Assembly: GCA_021818125.1 (NCBI GenBank) | Contig: JAKAFG010000023.1 | Location: forward strand, 1-16,111 | Direction: 5' to 3' | From: Pseudomonadota bacterium | GTDB taxonomy: Bacteria; Pseudomonadota; Gammaproteobacteria; Acidithiobacillales; Acidithiobacillaceae | Length of the DNA: 16,111 nt | In this document: piece after piece, positions 1 to 7,361 of the stretch | Position numbering within the stretch: position 1 is the first letter of the stretch | How the letters are laid out: every line of letters starts with the position of its first letter | The notes under the pieces: model-generated | The model's input: only the letters and a program-made list of their open reading frames with translations | Told to the model about the DNA's origin: nothing | Databases searched by the model: none | Translations under genes and position numbers: made by a program

Positions 1-1
1 G

Positions 2-748
2 TTTGCGGCGCCAGCAGCGTGGGCTGAACCGAGTGTAGCGCAAGTCACGCAGGCTGTGCAGGCGGGTCGTTTGGATCAGGCGCAGAGCATGATGCAGGAA
101 GTATTGGTTGCTCATCCGCAATCTGCAGAAGCGCAGTATCTGGAAGCGCGTATTTTGGCGCGGCAGGGTAACTGGGCCGGGGCGGCGGCGGCCTTGCAGA
201 AATCCGAACAACTTGCACCCGGCATGCCCTTTGTGAAACCGCAGGTGCTGACCTCTTTTAAGAAGTCATTGCAGAGTCACGTGAACAAGCCGGTCGGTAA
301 AATCAGCAAAGAAAGTCGCTGGGGTACAGTGCTGGCGTTTTTCCTGGGTCTCGTCGCGCTCATTGCGCTGATATCCATGTTTTTGCGCCGCCGGCAGGCG
401 AGCATGATGTACCGCGGGCAGCCTTCCGGGCCTTTCGGGGGCATGAACGGTTATGGTCCCAATAGTCCCATGAATCCCGGCGGAGCCATGGGCGGTATGC
501 CGCAGCCGGGGGGTGGGCTGGGGTCCAGTCTGGCCTCCGGTATTGCCACTGGTGTTGGTGTGGGCGCCGGACTGGCAGCCGGGCAGGCACTGGCCGGAAG
601 TCTGTTTGGACACGGCAATGAATCGGGTAATGCCGCCAGTGATAACGGCAACAATGATCTGGGTTTGATGGACGACTCCTGGGGCAACGACCCGTTGGCG
701 TCCAATGACGACTTTGGACTGGATGACGGCGGAGATAGCTGGGGCTAA
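2..748 (+). CDS. Exported TPR protein with one membrane helix and Gly-rich acidic tail (5' end missing)
   Basis: The reading frame is open to the left edge, so the true start lies outside the window. A GTG at 56 is in frame but is not needed. The first visible residues (FAAPAAWA, then EPS) look like the end of a signal peptide with an A-x-A type cleavage site. About 65 residues of TPR-like helix pairs follow (AGRLDQAQSMMQEVL, then QYLEARILARQGNWAGA). A basic stretch leads into one hydrophobic helix (about WGTVLAFFLGLVALIALISM) ending in RRR. The rest is Gly/Pro/Met-rich, then Ala/Gly-rich and weakly hydrophobic, and it ends in an Asp-rich tail where the motif DSWG occurs twice. This suggests a periplasmic TPR part anchored in the inner membrane, possibly a scaffold. 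Function is not recognised. An intrinsic terminator follows directly, so this is the last gene of its transcript. Confidence 0.75.
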   Translation, partial: FAAPAAWAEPSVAQVTQAVQAGRLDQAQSMMQEVLVAHPQSAEAQYLEARILARQGNWAGAAAALQKSEQLAPGMPFVKPQVLTSFKKSLQSHVNKPVGKISKESRWGTVLAFFLGLVALIALISMFLRRRQASMMYRGQPSGPFGGMNGYGPNSPMNPGGAMGGMPQPGGGLGSSLASGIATGVGVGAGLAAGQALAGSLFGHGNESGNAASDNGNNDLGLMDDSWGNDPLASNDDFGLDDGGDSWG

Positions 749-771
749 GCCGGTTGGTTTGCGCAATCGGG

Positions 772-797
772 GGGGCATCACTGCGATGCCCCTTTTT
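772..797 (+). terminator. Rho-independent terminator after the TPR gene
   Basis: A perfect 8-bp stem, GGGGCATC (772-779) with GATGCCCC (785-792), closes a 5-base loop and is followed by five T (793-797). It begins 24 bases after the TPR-gene stop. Read on the minus strand it has no T-run after the stem, so it mainly ends + strand transcripts. It might partly block maf transcripts arriving from the right. Confidence 0.9.
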
Positions 798-813
798 ATG
801 TCCTTTCAGGAGG

Positions 814-1392
814 TTATGGTAGCGGGTAACCGAGCTTGCGCAACCCCCGGCAGAGGGCGATCAGCGGCAATCCCATCAATGCGTGGGGGTCCTCTCCTTC
901 CATGCGCTTCACCAGACTGATACCCAGCCCCTCGGAACGGAAACTTCCGGCGCAATCCAGTGGCTGGTCTCGCGCCACATAACGCTCAATCTCCATTCTC
1001 GTTAGAGCGCGTAGGACGATCCGATAGGGCACCAGGAATATTTCTGTGCCGGATGCGGCGACGATGGCCATGCCGTTGAGAAATTCGACAGCCTGACCCT
1101 GCATCCAACCCAGTTGTTCCACGGCCCGTTGGGTATTCCCCGGTTTGCCGAGAACGTGGGTACCGCAGATGGCCATCTGGTCGGCGCCGATGACCACTGC
1201 CTGGGGATTGCGGTGCGCCACGGCCTGCGCCTTGGCCTCTGCCAGCCGACAGACGAGGGCCTCTGGCGCCTCGTCCGGTAAAGGGGTTTCATCGACTGCT
1301 GAAGCTTCCACGCGGAACGGAATTTGCAGACGTCGCAACAATTCCTGGCGGTAAGGGCTGGTGGACGCGAGGATTAATTCTGGCAGAGACAC
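814..1392 (-). CDS. yceF: Maf/YceF-type nucleotide pyrophosphatase (7-methyl-GTP type)
   Basis: A 192-aa Maf-family house-cleaning enzyme. By family knowledge the YceF subgroup hydrolyses modified nucleotides such as m7GTP to the monophosphate and pyrophosphate in the cytoplasm. The sequence shows the N-terminal signature ILASTSPYRQELL (residues 7-19), the VDETP motif (33-37), GADQ (69-72, with catalytic-type D71) and GKP (82-84). The C-terminal half matches E. coli YceF as I recall it: LDCAGSFRSEGLGISL, GEDPHALMGLPLIALC. Length is normal. The GTG start is chosen because AAGGAGG lies 7 bases upstream, at minus-strand 1406-1400. That site overlaps the ppc stop codon, so maf is very likely co-transcribed and translationally coupled with ppc. 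Pairing with ppc gives no obvious functional link. Confidence 0.93.
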   Translation of the reverse strand: MSLPELILASTSPYRQELLRRLQIPFRVEASAVDETPLPDEAPEALVCRLAEAKAQAVAHRNPQAVVIGADQMAICGTHVLGKPGNTQRAVEQLGWMQGQAVEFLNGMAIVAASGTEIFLVPYRIVLRALTRMEIERYVARDQPLDCAGSFRSEGLGISLVKRMEGEDPHALMGLPLIALCRGLRKLGYPLP

Positions 1393-1399
1393 GCACCTT

Positions 1400-1406
1400 C
1401 CTCCTT
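1400..1406 (-). promoter_or_regulatory. Ribosome binding site of maf, overlapping the ppc stop
   Basis: AAGGAGG on the minus strand, 7 bases before the GTG start of maf. Its first two bases are the last two bases of the ppc TAA stop (1407-1405). This supports the GTG start and coupled translation. Confidence 0.75.
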
Positions 1407-4194
1407 ATCCGGTGTTGCGCTGTCCGGCAGAAATAGCATTGATGGTGCGCAACAGAGGGTCCAGCCATATCTCGCGGAACTCGGGTGGTGCGTCATCGTT
1501 GCGATAACGACGCAGCAAGGCGAGCTGAATATGGTTGAGTGGCTCCATGTAGACATTGCGTCGTTGCAGGGAAAACGCCAAGGTCGGATTGTCGGCGAGC
1601 AGTTGCTCTAATCCCGCCATGGCGAGCATCTCGGCCAGGCTGCGCTCAAATTCTGCGCGAATTTTCTGATATATTCCGGCGGCAACCTCCCGATCTTTGG
1701 GTAAACCGGCATATTCGCCGGCGATAGCCATATCCGTTTTGGCCATGGCCATGGCGATATTGCTCATGAGCGCCCGAAAGAATGGCCACTGTCGGTACAT
1801 GTCCCGCAAAGCCTGCAAGCGCTCCGGCTTGTCCCCCCGCCACTGGGCGAGCGCCGAACCCAGTCCGTACCAGGCCGGCAGAATATGCCGCGATTGGGCC
1901 CAGGCGAAAATCCATGGGATAGCGCGGATAGAGGACATGGAACGGTCCCCCCGCTGGCGATGGGAGGGGCGCGACCCGATGTTCATGTGGGCAATTTCGT
2001 TAAGGGGGGTGGCCTCGTAGAAATAGTCCATAAAGCCCGGCGTATTTTCAGTCAGGTCGCGGTAAACAGCCTCTCCGGTGCGGGTCAGCTCGGCCATGAT
2101 CCGCAGGTAGTCCGGGTTATCGCTAGATACGGACCGGACCAGACCCATGCTCGCCTTGATAAGACCGGCCGTGCCCACGGTCAATTCATAAATCGCCGTC
2201 TCCAGATTGGCATATTTAAAGGAGAGCACCTCTCCCTGCTCGGTAATTTTGATTTGTCCACGTACCGTATCCGGCGGCTGGGCCAGAATGGCCTCGTAGG
2301 TGGGGCCGCCGCCGCGCCCCACGCTGCCGCCACGGCCGTGGAAGACGCGCACCTGAATCCGTCGCTTGTCTGCCAGGGCAGCCAACCGCATTTGCGCCTG
2401 ATACAGGGACCAACTGGAAGAGAGAATGCCGCCATCCTTGCAGGAGTCCGAATATCCCAGCATGACCTCCTGAGTATCGTCCTGACTGCGGAGGATTTCG
2501 GTATAAACCGGATTGTCCAGTAGGGTGGACATCACCTTGTCCATGCGTTCGAGATCGTGGATGGTCTCAAAGAGTGGAGTGACGGCAATCTCACTGTAGA
2601 GCCCCTGTCGTGACCAACCGGCCAGGCCGAACTCTTTGGCGAGTACCAGCACCTCCATGATGTGGCTGGCCTCGTGTGTCATGGAGATCACGTAGTTGCC
2701 AAAACCGGATGCGCTCACTTCACGACGCAACTGGGCGATGCAGCGGAACATGGCGCAGGTTTCGGCGGCCATCGGTGACAGCTCGGGCTGCTTTTCTACC
2801 AACGGGCCGGGTCGGCGCAGGGCTTCGGAGAGCGTCAGCAGGCGCGTCTCTTCCGGTAGTTCCAGGTAGTTGGCAAAGCCGGGCACTGCCGCGAAAAGCT
2901 CAGCGATGGTGCGGGAATGTACGGTGGATTCCTGACGAATATCCAGGTTGGCCAGATGGAAGCCGAAGGTCTGAACCAGCCAGATAATGTCCTGCACCTC
3001 GTGATCGGCGATGTAGTCGTCGTTGTGGCCCCGCAAGGAGTCACGCACCAGCAAAAGATCGTCGAGGAAATCCTCTGCGACCGCATAAGCCGGACCAGAG
3101 GACTCGTTGAGGACCTGACCGTTTTCTAGCTGCCGGAGACGCAGATCAAGGCGAGTCATTATGTAGCGCAGCTTGCGCCGATAAGGCTCGCTGGGGAAAC
3201 GTTGATCCACCCATTCGGCGAGTTCCGGGAAGTCATCGGCATCCCGTTCCAGCGAGGCCAGCAGGACGGGAGAAATAGCGCAGAAGCGGCTGGAATGCCC
3301 GAGCAGTTGGTAGAGATCGCTTAATCGTCGCTGGTATTCTCGCAAGACTTCAATGCTCTGGGTACGCAAGGCCCAACCGGTAATGGCCGCTGTCACATTG
3401 GGATTACCATCGCGGTCACCACCGATCCAGGAGCCGAAGCGGATGAAAGCCGGGATATCGATATCGTCATTGCCAAAGACCCGTCGCGCCGCACGTCGCG
3501 CCGCCTGATAGGTGCGCGGCACCGCCTCAAAGAGGCTGTCGCGGAAGTAGAAAAGGCCATTCTCGACCTCGTCCTGTACCTGTGGTCGGTTGGTACGCAC
3601 TTCCTCGGTTTCCCAGAGAATCTGGATTTGCGCCTTTAGATTGTCGATAATTTCTTGTTCTTCTTCATCATTGAGAGATGGATCGTCGAGCATTTTGCTG
3701 GCCACAAAGATGCGGCGTAAACCGTGAAGTACCGTCCGTCGCTTGGACTCGGTGGGGTGTGCAGTGAACACCGGTAGGTAGCGCGTCTGATCCAAGAGAA
3801 ATTGTATTTGTCCAGAGTTGATGCCCTGATTTTGCAGTTCGCGGAAGGTTTCTTCAAAAGAACCGATCCACAGCCCATCCCTCTTTTGTAGCAGTCGGCG
3901 ACGATGCAGATGCTGGAACTCTTCTTCCGCAATGTTGACCAAGCTAAAATAGGTGTTGAATGCGCGTATCACCAGCACGAGATCATCTTGGGGCAGCGCG
4001 TCGATGAAGCGCGCGAGACGACCGCGCAGGCGGAGGTCTTCCCTTTTGTGCAAACGGATATATCCCTGGCGAAGCTGCTCTACGGCATTGAACACTCGGG
4101 TTCCGGCCTGTTCGCGCAGGACCTCGCCCAGCAAATTGCCGAGCAGTTTGACGCGGGCACGGAGCGCTTTGTCGTTGATGGTCGTCTTTTCCAC
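1405..4194 (-). CDS. ppc: Phosphoenolpyruvate carboxylase
   Basis: Adds bicarbonate to PEP to give oxaloacetate and phosphate, refilling the TCA cycle; in an autotroph it also feeds amino-acid synthesis. From the GTG start the protein has 929 aa, slightly longer than the E. coli enzyme (883 aa). All signature motifs are present: TAHPTESKRRT with active-site His about residue 146, GSWIGGDRDGNP (about 254-265), MLGYSDSCKDGG (about 578-589), the catalytic loop FHGRGGSVGRGGGP (about 618-631), IGSRPSHRQ, and the conserved C-terminal RNTG. An in-frame ATG at 4221 would add nine residues. I prefer GTG 4194 because AGGAG sits 8 bases before it, and KLLGNLLGEVL then lies close to its position in E. 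coli Ppc. The promoter candidate is at 4367-4395. maf follows 12 bases downstream. Confidence 0.97.
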   Translation of the reverse strand: MEKTTINDKALRARVKLLGNLLGEVLREQAGTRVFNAVEQLRQGYIRLHKREDLRLRGRLARFIDALPQDDLVLVIRAFNTYFSLVNIAEEEFQHLHRRRLLQKRDGLWIGSFEETFRELQNQGINSGQIQFLLDQTRYLPVFTAHPTESKRRTVLHGLRRIFVASKMLDDPSLNDEEEQEIIDNLKAQIQILWETEEVRTNRPQVQDEVENGLFYFRDSLFEAVPRTYQAARRAARRVFGNDDIDIPAFIRFGSWIGGDRDGNPNVTAAITGWALRTQSIEVLREYQRRLSDLYQLLGHSSRFCAISPVLLASLERDADDFPELAEWVDQRFPSEPYRRKLRYIMTRLDLRLRQLENGQVLNESSGPAYAVAEDFLDDLLLVRDSLRGHNDDYIADHEVQDIIWLVQTFGFHLANLDIRQESTVHSRTIAELFAAVPGFANYLELPEETRLLTLSEALRRPGPLVEKQPELSPMAAETCAMFRCIAQLRREVSASGFGNYVISMTHEASHIMEVLVLAKEFGLAGWSRQGLYSEIAVTPLFETIHDLERMDKVMSTLLDNPVYTEILRSQDDTQEVMLGYSDSCKDGGILSSSWSLYQAQMRLAALADKRRIQVRVFHGRGGSVGRGGGPTYEAILAQPPDTVRGQIKITEQGEVLSFKYANLETAIYELTVGTAGLIKASMGLVRSVSSDNPDYLRIMAELTRTGEAVYRDLTENTPGFMDYFYEATPLNEIAHMNIGSRPSHRQRGDRSMSSIRAIPWIFAWAQSRHILPAWYGLGSALAQWRGDKPERLQALRDMYRQWPFFRALMSNIAMAMAKTDMAIAGEYAGLPKDREVAAGIYQKIRAEFERSLAEMLAMAGLEQLLADNPTLAFSLQRRNVYMEPLNHIQLALLRRYRNDDAPPEFREIWLDPLLRTINAISAGQRNTG

Positions 4195-4202
4195 GATTCC
4201 GT

Positions 4203-4207
4203 CTCCT
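4203..4207 (-). promoter_or_regulatory. Ribosome binding site deciding the ppc start
   Basis: AGGAG on the minus strand, 8 bases before GTG 4194. It lies inside the extra codons of the longer ATG-4221 reading frame. The ATG at 4221 has no purine-rich site ahead of it, so the shorter protein is favoured. Confidence 0.7.
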
Positions 4208-4270
4208 AATGAATGCCACATTCAGGGGCGATGACCACCGGGTCGTCCACTGAAACTGGGGGTGCCTTGG

Positions 4271-4300
4271 GGCCGCCTGGGAAAAGTTCCTGCCGCGGCC
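4271..4300 (-). other. GC-rich imperfect hairpin in the ppc leader
   Basis: The outer stem GGCCGC (4271-4276) pairs with GCGGCC (4295-4300). The inner stem GGAA (4280-4283) pairs with TTCC (4287-4290) around a 3-base loop, with small internal loops between. It would lie in the 5' UTR of the ppc transcript, roughly 75-105 bases before the start codon. It has no T-run on either strand, so it is not a terminator. It may shape mRNA stability or be incidental. Confidence 0.4.
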
Positions 4301-4366
4301 TTCTGCTTCAGGCTGATGGAGCGGAATGGCGGCGCGAAATCACTTTTGCCGGCTGGCTTTGCTTCT

Positions 4367-4395
4367 AACGTAATGGGAAGCGTGCTACAGGTCAA
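4367..4395 (-). promoter_or_regulatory. Sigma70-like promoter of ppc-maf
   Basis: On the minus strand, TTGACC (4395-4390; 5 of 6 to the -35 consensus) is followed after exactly 17 bases by TACGTT (4372-4367; 3 of 6 to the -10 consensus, with the key first A and last T kept). Transcription would start near 4360, giving a leader of about 165 bases before GTG 4194. Spacing is ideal, the -10 is only fair. Confidence 0.5.
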
Positions 4396-4557
4396 TTCAT
4401 AACAAAAGTTGATCTCCGCCCAACCCCCAGCAGATGCAGCGTGTCGATGCTGCACAAGCATGGCATTCGATTTGTTTTTGAGTTAGTCTAATTGCCACGC
4501 AGTGCAAGGAGTCCCGCAGGCTTTTTCACTACCCTAGAAGCGCCATGAAGCATAGTC

Positions 4558-4563
4558 AAGGAG
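4558..4563 (+). promoter_or_regulatory. Ribosome binding site of hfq
   Basis: AAGGAG, 7 bases (an A-rich spacer) before ATG 4571. A strong site that fits a highly expressed RNA chaperone. The A-rich stretch may also be a target for Hfq itself, as in known hfq autoregulation; the last point is inference. Confidence 0.75.
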
Positions 4564-4570
4564 ATAAAAA

Positions 4571-4837
4571 ATGGCCGGACAACAAAAAGGACAGATCCTC
4601 CAGGATCCTTTTCTCAATCTGTTGCGTAAAGAGCACGTTCCTGTCGCCATCTATCTGGTGAATGGCATCAAGCTGCAAGGCTTTGTGGAGTCGTTTGACC
4701 AGTTCGTTGTATTGCTTCGCAATAATGTGAGTCAGATGATTTACAAGCACGCCATTTCTACGGTTGTTCCTGGTCGCGATGTGCGTTTGCCCTTGCCGGA
4801 AGGTGAAGGCGAGGGCAGTACTGAAGAAGAGGCCTGA
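4571..4837 (+). CDS. hfq: RNA chaperone Hfq
   Basis: An 88-aa Sm-like protein that forms a hexameric ring and pairs small RNAs with mRNAs. The Sm1 region runs about 23-50 (VPVAIYLVNGIKLQGFVESF). The Sm2 motif YKHAISTVVP is at 58-67, with the RNA-binding K59 and H60. Q11 and D12 correspond to E. coli Q8/D9 on the proximal face, and F45 in SFDQF to the uridine-stacking residue. The lateral-rim patch reads R19, K20, H22, where E. coli has R16, R17, R19, so basic character is mostly kept. The C-terminal tail is short and strongly acidic (EGEGEGSTEEEA). First gene of the hfq-hflX-hflKC-hisZ-purA group, with 14 bases to hflX. Confidence 0.98.
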   Translation: MAGQQKGQILQDPFLNLLRKEHVPVAIYLVNGIKLQGFVESFDQFVVLLRNNVSQMIYKHAISTVVPGRDVRLPLPEGEGEGSTEEEA

Positions 4838-4851
4838 TTCTGGCGAATACC

Positions 4852-6159
4852 GTGGTTGCCGTAGCCGCGCCTCAGGAGAGGATTTTGCTCGTCCATGTGG
4901 TGTTACATGGTGAGGCAGATCCCGACAATGGGGCGGAATTTTTTCATTTGGCCACGGACAGTGGTGCGGATGTATTAGAATCGCTTTCCGTTCAGCGTGA
5001 CCGTCCTGATCCGGCGACTTTTCTGGGGCATGGCAAGGTGGTGGAGCTTGCGGAGCGGGTTTCAGAATTATCTGTGGATCTCGTTCTTTTCGATCGGGTT
5101 TTGAGCCCCGTGCAGGAGCGCAATCTAGAGCGCGCCCTCCAATGCCGGGTCGTCGACCGGGTGGGCCTTATCCTCGATATTTTTGCGCGACGAGCGCGTA
5201 CCCATGAAGGCAAACTGCAGGTGGAGTTGGCACAGCTGACGCGTTTGCGGACACGCCTCATCCGCGGCTGGACCCATCTTGAACGGCAGCGCGGCGGTAT
5301 CGGGTTGAGAGGCCCGGGCGAAACCCAGCTGGAAACAGATCGCCGTCTCATCGGCGAGCGTATTCGCTCGCTGCGCGGACGTCTGGTCAAGGTGGCTGCG
5401 CATCGGGCGACCCAGCGGCGGGCACGGCAGCGGGCACCCCTGCCAACAGTTGCCTTGGTCGGTTATACGAACGCCGGCAAATCTTCTCTCTTCAACACCC
5501 TCACGGAAAGTTCCAGTTACGCCGCGGATCGCCTTTTTGCGACCCTTGATCCGGCCATACGGCGTTTGCAAGTCGCGGGGCACGACGCCATTCTCTTGGC
5601 CGATACTGTCGGGTTTCTGCGTGACTTGCCAACAGATTTGATTGCCGCTTTCCGTGCGACTTTGGAAGAGGTGAACCAAGCGCAGTTGCTCCTTCATGTG
5701 GTAGACGGAAGCGCTCCTGACCGTGATGCCCAGATTGCCGCGGTAGACGCGGTTTTGAAAGAAATTGGTGCAGATGAAATCCCCCGCCTGCTGGTGCTGA
5801 ACAAGGTGGACCTGACAGGAGACGCGCCGGGGAATGTGTATGAAGGCTCCGGCAGCCTGGCGGCGGTGCGCGTCAGTGCCCACTCAGGTGCGGGTATACC
5901 CGAGTTGCTTCAGGCTATGACGCAGCGTGTAGGGAGATCCATGCTGCGTGCTGAATTAACATTGACGCCTGAAGAGGGGGCCTTGCGTGCATGCTTGCAC
6001 CGGATGGCCAGTGTTGTTGAGGAAAGTTTTGATGCTCAGGGTATGACGCATCTGATTTTTGATATTGATGATCTCACCTGGCGACGCTTGCGTGCGCAAA
6101 TGCGCAATAGCGGTTGTCAGGCGATGGATACGCCCCCTACAATACCGGCTGATGGCTGA
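4852..6159 (+). CDS. hflX: Ribosome-associated GTPase HflX
   Basis: A 435-aa GTPase; by family knowledge it splits stalled or stress-damaged 70S ribosomes. The N-terminal HflX domain includes the glycine-rich element GGIGLRGPGETQLETDRR (about 148-165), after a helical region with RTHEGKLQVELAQL. The G domain shows G1 GYTNAGKS (204-211), G3 DTVG (251-254), G4 NKVD (317-320) and G5 SAHSG (342-346). The C-terminal domain matches the usual length, with a short extra tail. The GTG at 4852 gives an N-terminus like that of E. coli HflX but has only a weak ribosome binding site. A TTG at 4885 is preceded by CAGGAGAGG and could be the real start, removing 11 residues. hflK follows 14 bases downstream. 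Confidence 0.96.
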   Translation: MVAVAAPQERILLVHVVLHGEADPDNGAEFFHLATDSGADVLESLSVQRDRPDPATFLGHGKVVELAERVSELSVDLVLFDRVLSPVQERNLERALQCRVVDRVGLILDIFARRARTHEGKLQVELAQLTRLRTRLIRGWTHLERQRGGIGLRGPGETQLETDRRLIGERIRSLRGRLVKVAAHRATQRRARQRAPLPTVALVGYTNAGKSSLFNTLTESSSYAADRLFATLDPAIRRLQVAGHDAILLADTVGFLRDLPTDLIAAFRATLEEVNQAQLLLHVVDGSAPDRDAQIAAVDAVLKEIGADEIPRLLVLNKVDLTGDAPGNVYEGSGSLAAVRVSAHSGAGIPELLQAMTQRVGRSMLRAELTLTPEEGALRACLHRMASVVEESFDAQGMTHLIFDIDDLTWRRLRAQMRNSGCQAMDTPPTIPADG

Positions 6160-6173
6160 GGAAGGAGAGCGGT

Positions 6174-7361
6174 ATGCCGTGGAGTGATCCGGGCGGAAAC
6201 GGAAACAAAAACGATAACAACCCTTGGGGACGCCGTCCCAATGCGCAAAAGCCGGTTTTTGATATCCAGAAAATCACCCAGGAGTTGAAAAAACTGGGTG
6301 GTATTTTTGGCGGTGGCCGTGGCGGCGGGCCGAAGATGGATCGCAAGTGGTTGCGCCTGCTACCGTTTCTGGTGATTGCGGTGCTGCTCCTGCTCTGGAT
6401 TGCCTCTGGCATTTATGTGGTGGGACCAGATGAAGAGGGTGTGGTGCTGCGTTTCGGCAAAGAGGTTGGCATCAGCCAGCCCGGTTTACACTATCGGCTC
6501 CCTTTCCCTTTTGAGCGTGTGTATCTACCCAAAGTAGCGCAGAGCCGACGTCTGGTTTTGGGCTATAGTGGCGCCGCTGATTCACTGAATCCCGGCATGA
6601 TGCTGACTGCAGACGGGAACGTGGTGGATGTCCAATTTGCTGTGCAGTATCGCATAACCAACGCCAGTCATTATCTGTTTGCCACCACAAATCCGGATCA
6701 ATTGATTTCGTATTGTGCGGAATCCGCCATGCGCGAGCTGGTGGGGCGTAGCAGAATTGACGATCTGCTTACATCCGGTAAAGGCGCGATTGAGCGGCAG
6801 GCACAGCAAATCACCCAAAACCTGCTGAGTCGTTACCATGCGGGTGTTACCGTTGACGCTGTTCAACTGCTGGAGGTTGGACCCCCCAAGGCGGTCCAGC
6901 CAGCGTTTACGGAGGTGACGAGCGCACGTGAGGACATGGAGCGGGCGCGTGACGAGGCGCAGGCCTATGCGAGCTCGGTGATTCCCAAAGCCAAGGGAGA
7001 AGCCGCCGCCATGGTGACGAATGCCGAGGGCTATAAGCAGCAGGTAGTGGATCGCGCCAAGGGGGATAGCGCACGTTTCACGGACATCCTCCAGGCCTAT
7101 CAGAAAAATCCAAAGGTGGTGAGTGAGCGTATGTACTTGCACACCATGCAGGATATTCTGAGCCATACCCAGAAAGTGATTATTGAGAGCAAGGGGCAGC
7201 CCGTGATTTATCTCCACATGCCCGCCAAGACTCCCGTGGCGGTCAATAGTCCGACGAACTCGGCGGCAGTCACGGCGCCAGCCGTGTCCGTAACTCCGCC
7301 GGTAGCATCAACGACCAGCCCGGCGGCTTTGCCGATCCCGGTGTCGAGAGCCAGCTCATGA
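6174..7361 (+). CDS. hflK: FtsH regulator HflK (SPFH/band-7 membrane protein)
   Basis: A 395-aa inner-membrane SPFH protein; with HflC it forms the large cage around the FtsH protease and modulates breakdown of membrane and cytosolic substrates. The N-terminus is the typical Gly/Asn-rich cytoplasmic segment (begins MPWSDPGGNGNK, then GGIFGGGRGGG). One membrane helix follows at about 59-81, then the band-7 domain beginning IYVVGPDEEGVVLRFGK. A charged helical stretch rich in Ala, Glu and Lys (about 245-320) precedes a Pro/Ala/Thr/Ser-rich tail of about 45 residues. ATG 6174 is supported by GAAGGAG ending 6 bases upstream. Its stop overlaps the hflC start in ATGA, so the two subunits are translationally coupled. 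Confidence 0.97.
   Translation: MPWSDPGGNGNKNDNNPWGRRPNAQKPVFDIQKITQELKKLGGIFGGGRGGGPKMDRKWLRLLPFLVIAVLLLLWIASGIYVVGPDEEGVVLRFGKEVGISQPGLHYRLPFPFERVYLPKVAQSRRLVLGYSGAADSLNPGMMLTADGNVVDVQFAVQYRITNASHYLFATTNPDQLISYCAESAMRELVGRSRIDDLLTSGKGAIERQAQQITQNLLSRYHAGVTVDAVQLLEVGPPKAVQPAFTEVTSAREDMERARDEAQAYASSVIPKAKGEAAAMVTNAEGYKQQVVDRAKGDSARFTDILQAYQKNPKVVSERMYLHTMQDILSHTQKVIIESKGQPVIYLHMPAKTPVAVNSPTNSAAVTAPAVSVTPPVASTTSPAALPIPVSRASS

Larger units (their letters stand above)
4195..4570. other. Divergent intergenic region between ppc and hfq
   Basis: A 376-base spacer holding both leaders. On the minus side it contains a sigma70-like ppc promoter (4367-4395) and a hairpin in the ppc leader (4271-4300). 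On the plus side the best hfq -10 candidate is TCTAAT at 4487-4492 (5 of 6 to TATAAT). No convincing -35 lies at the right distance, so the hfq promoter is not firmly placed. A 6-bp inverted repeat TGCAGC/GCTGCA with an 8-base gap (about 4435-4454) could be a weak operator or a chance match. I see no coding sequence or intrinsic terminator here. Confidence 0.7.

Noticed and set aside
1885..2523. 212-aa open frame on the + strand, antisense to ppc
   Set aside because: It lies wholly inside the strongly supported ppc gene, has no recognisable domain and no ribosome binding site. A shadow frame of GC-biased codons.
4222..4461. 79-aa open frame on the - strand in the ppc leader, ending next to ATG 4221
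   Set aside because: No ribosome binding site and low-complexity Pro/Ala/Gly composition. It would start upstream of the ppc promoter candidate. Treated as leader or intergenic DNA.
5125..5883. 252-aa open frame on the - strand, antisense to hflX
   Set aside because: hflX is certain from its GTPase motifs. This frame shows no domain and is explained by codon bias on the opposite strand.
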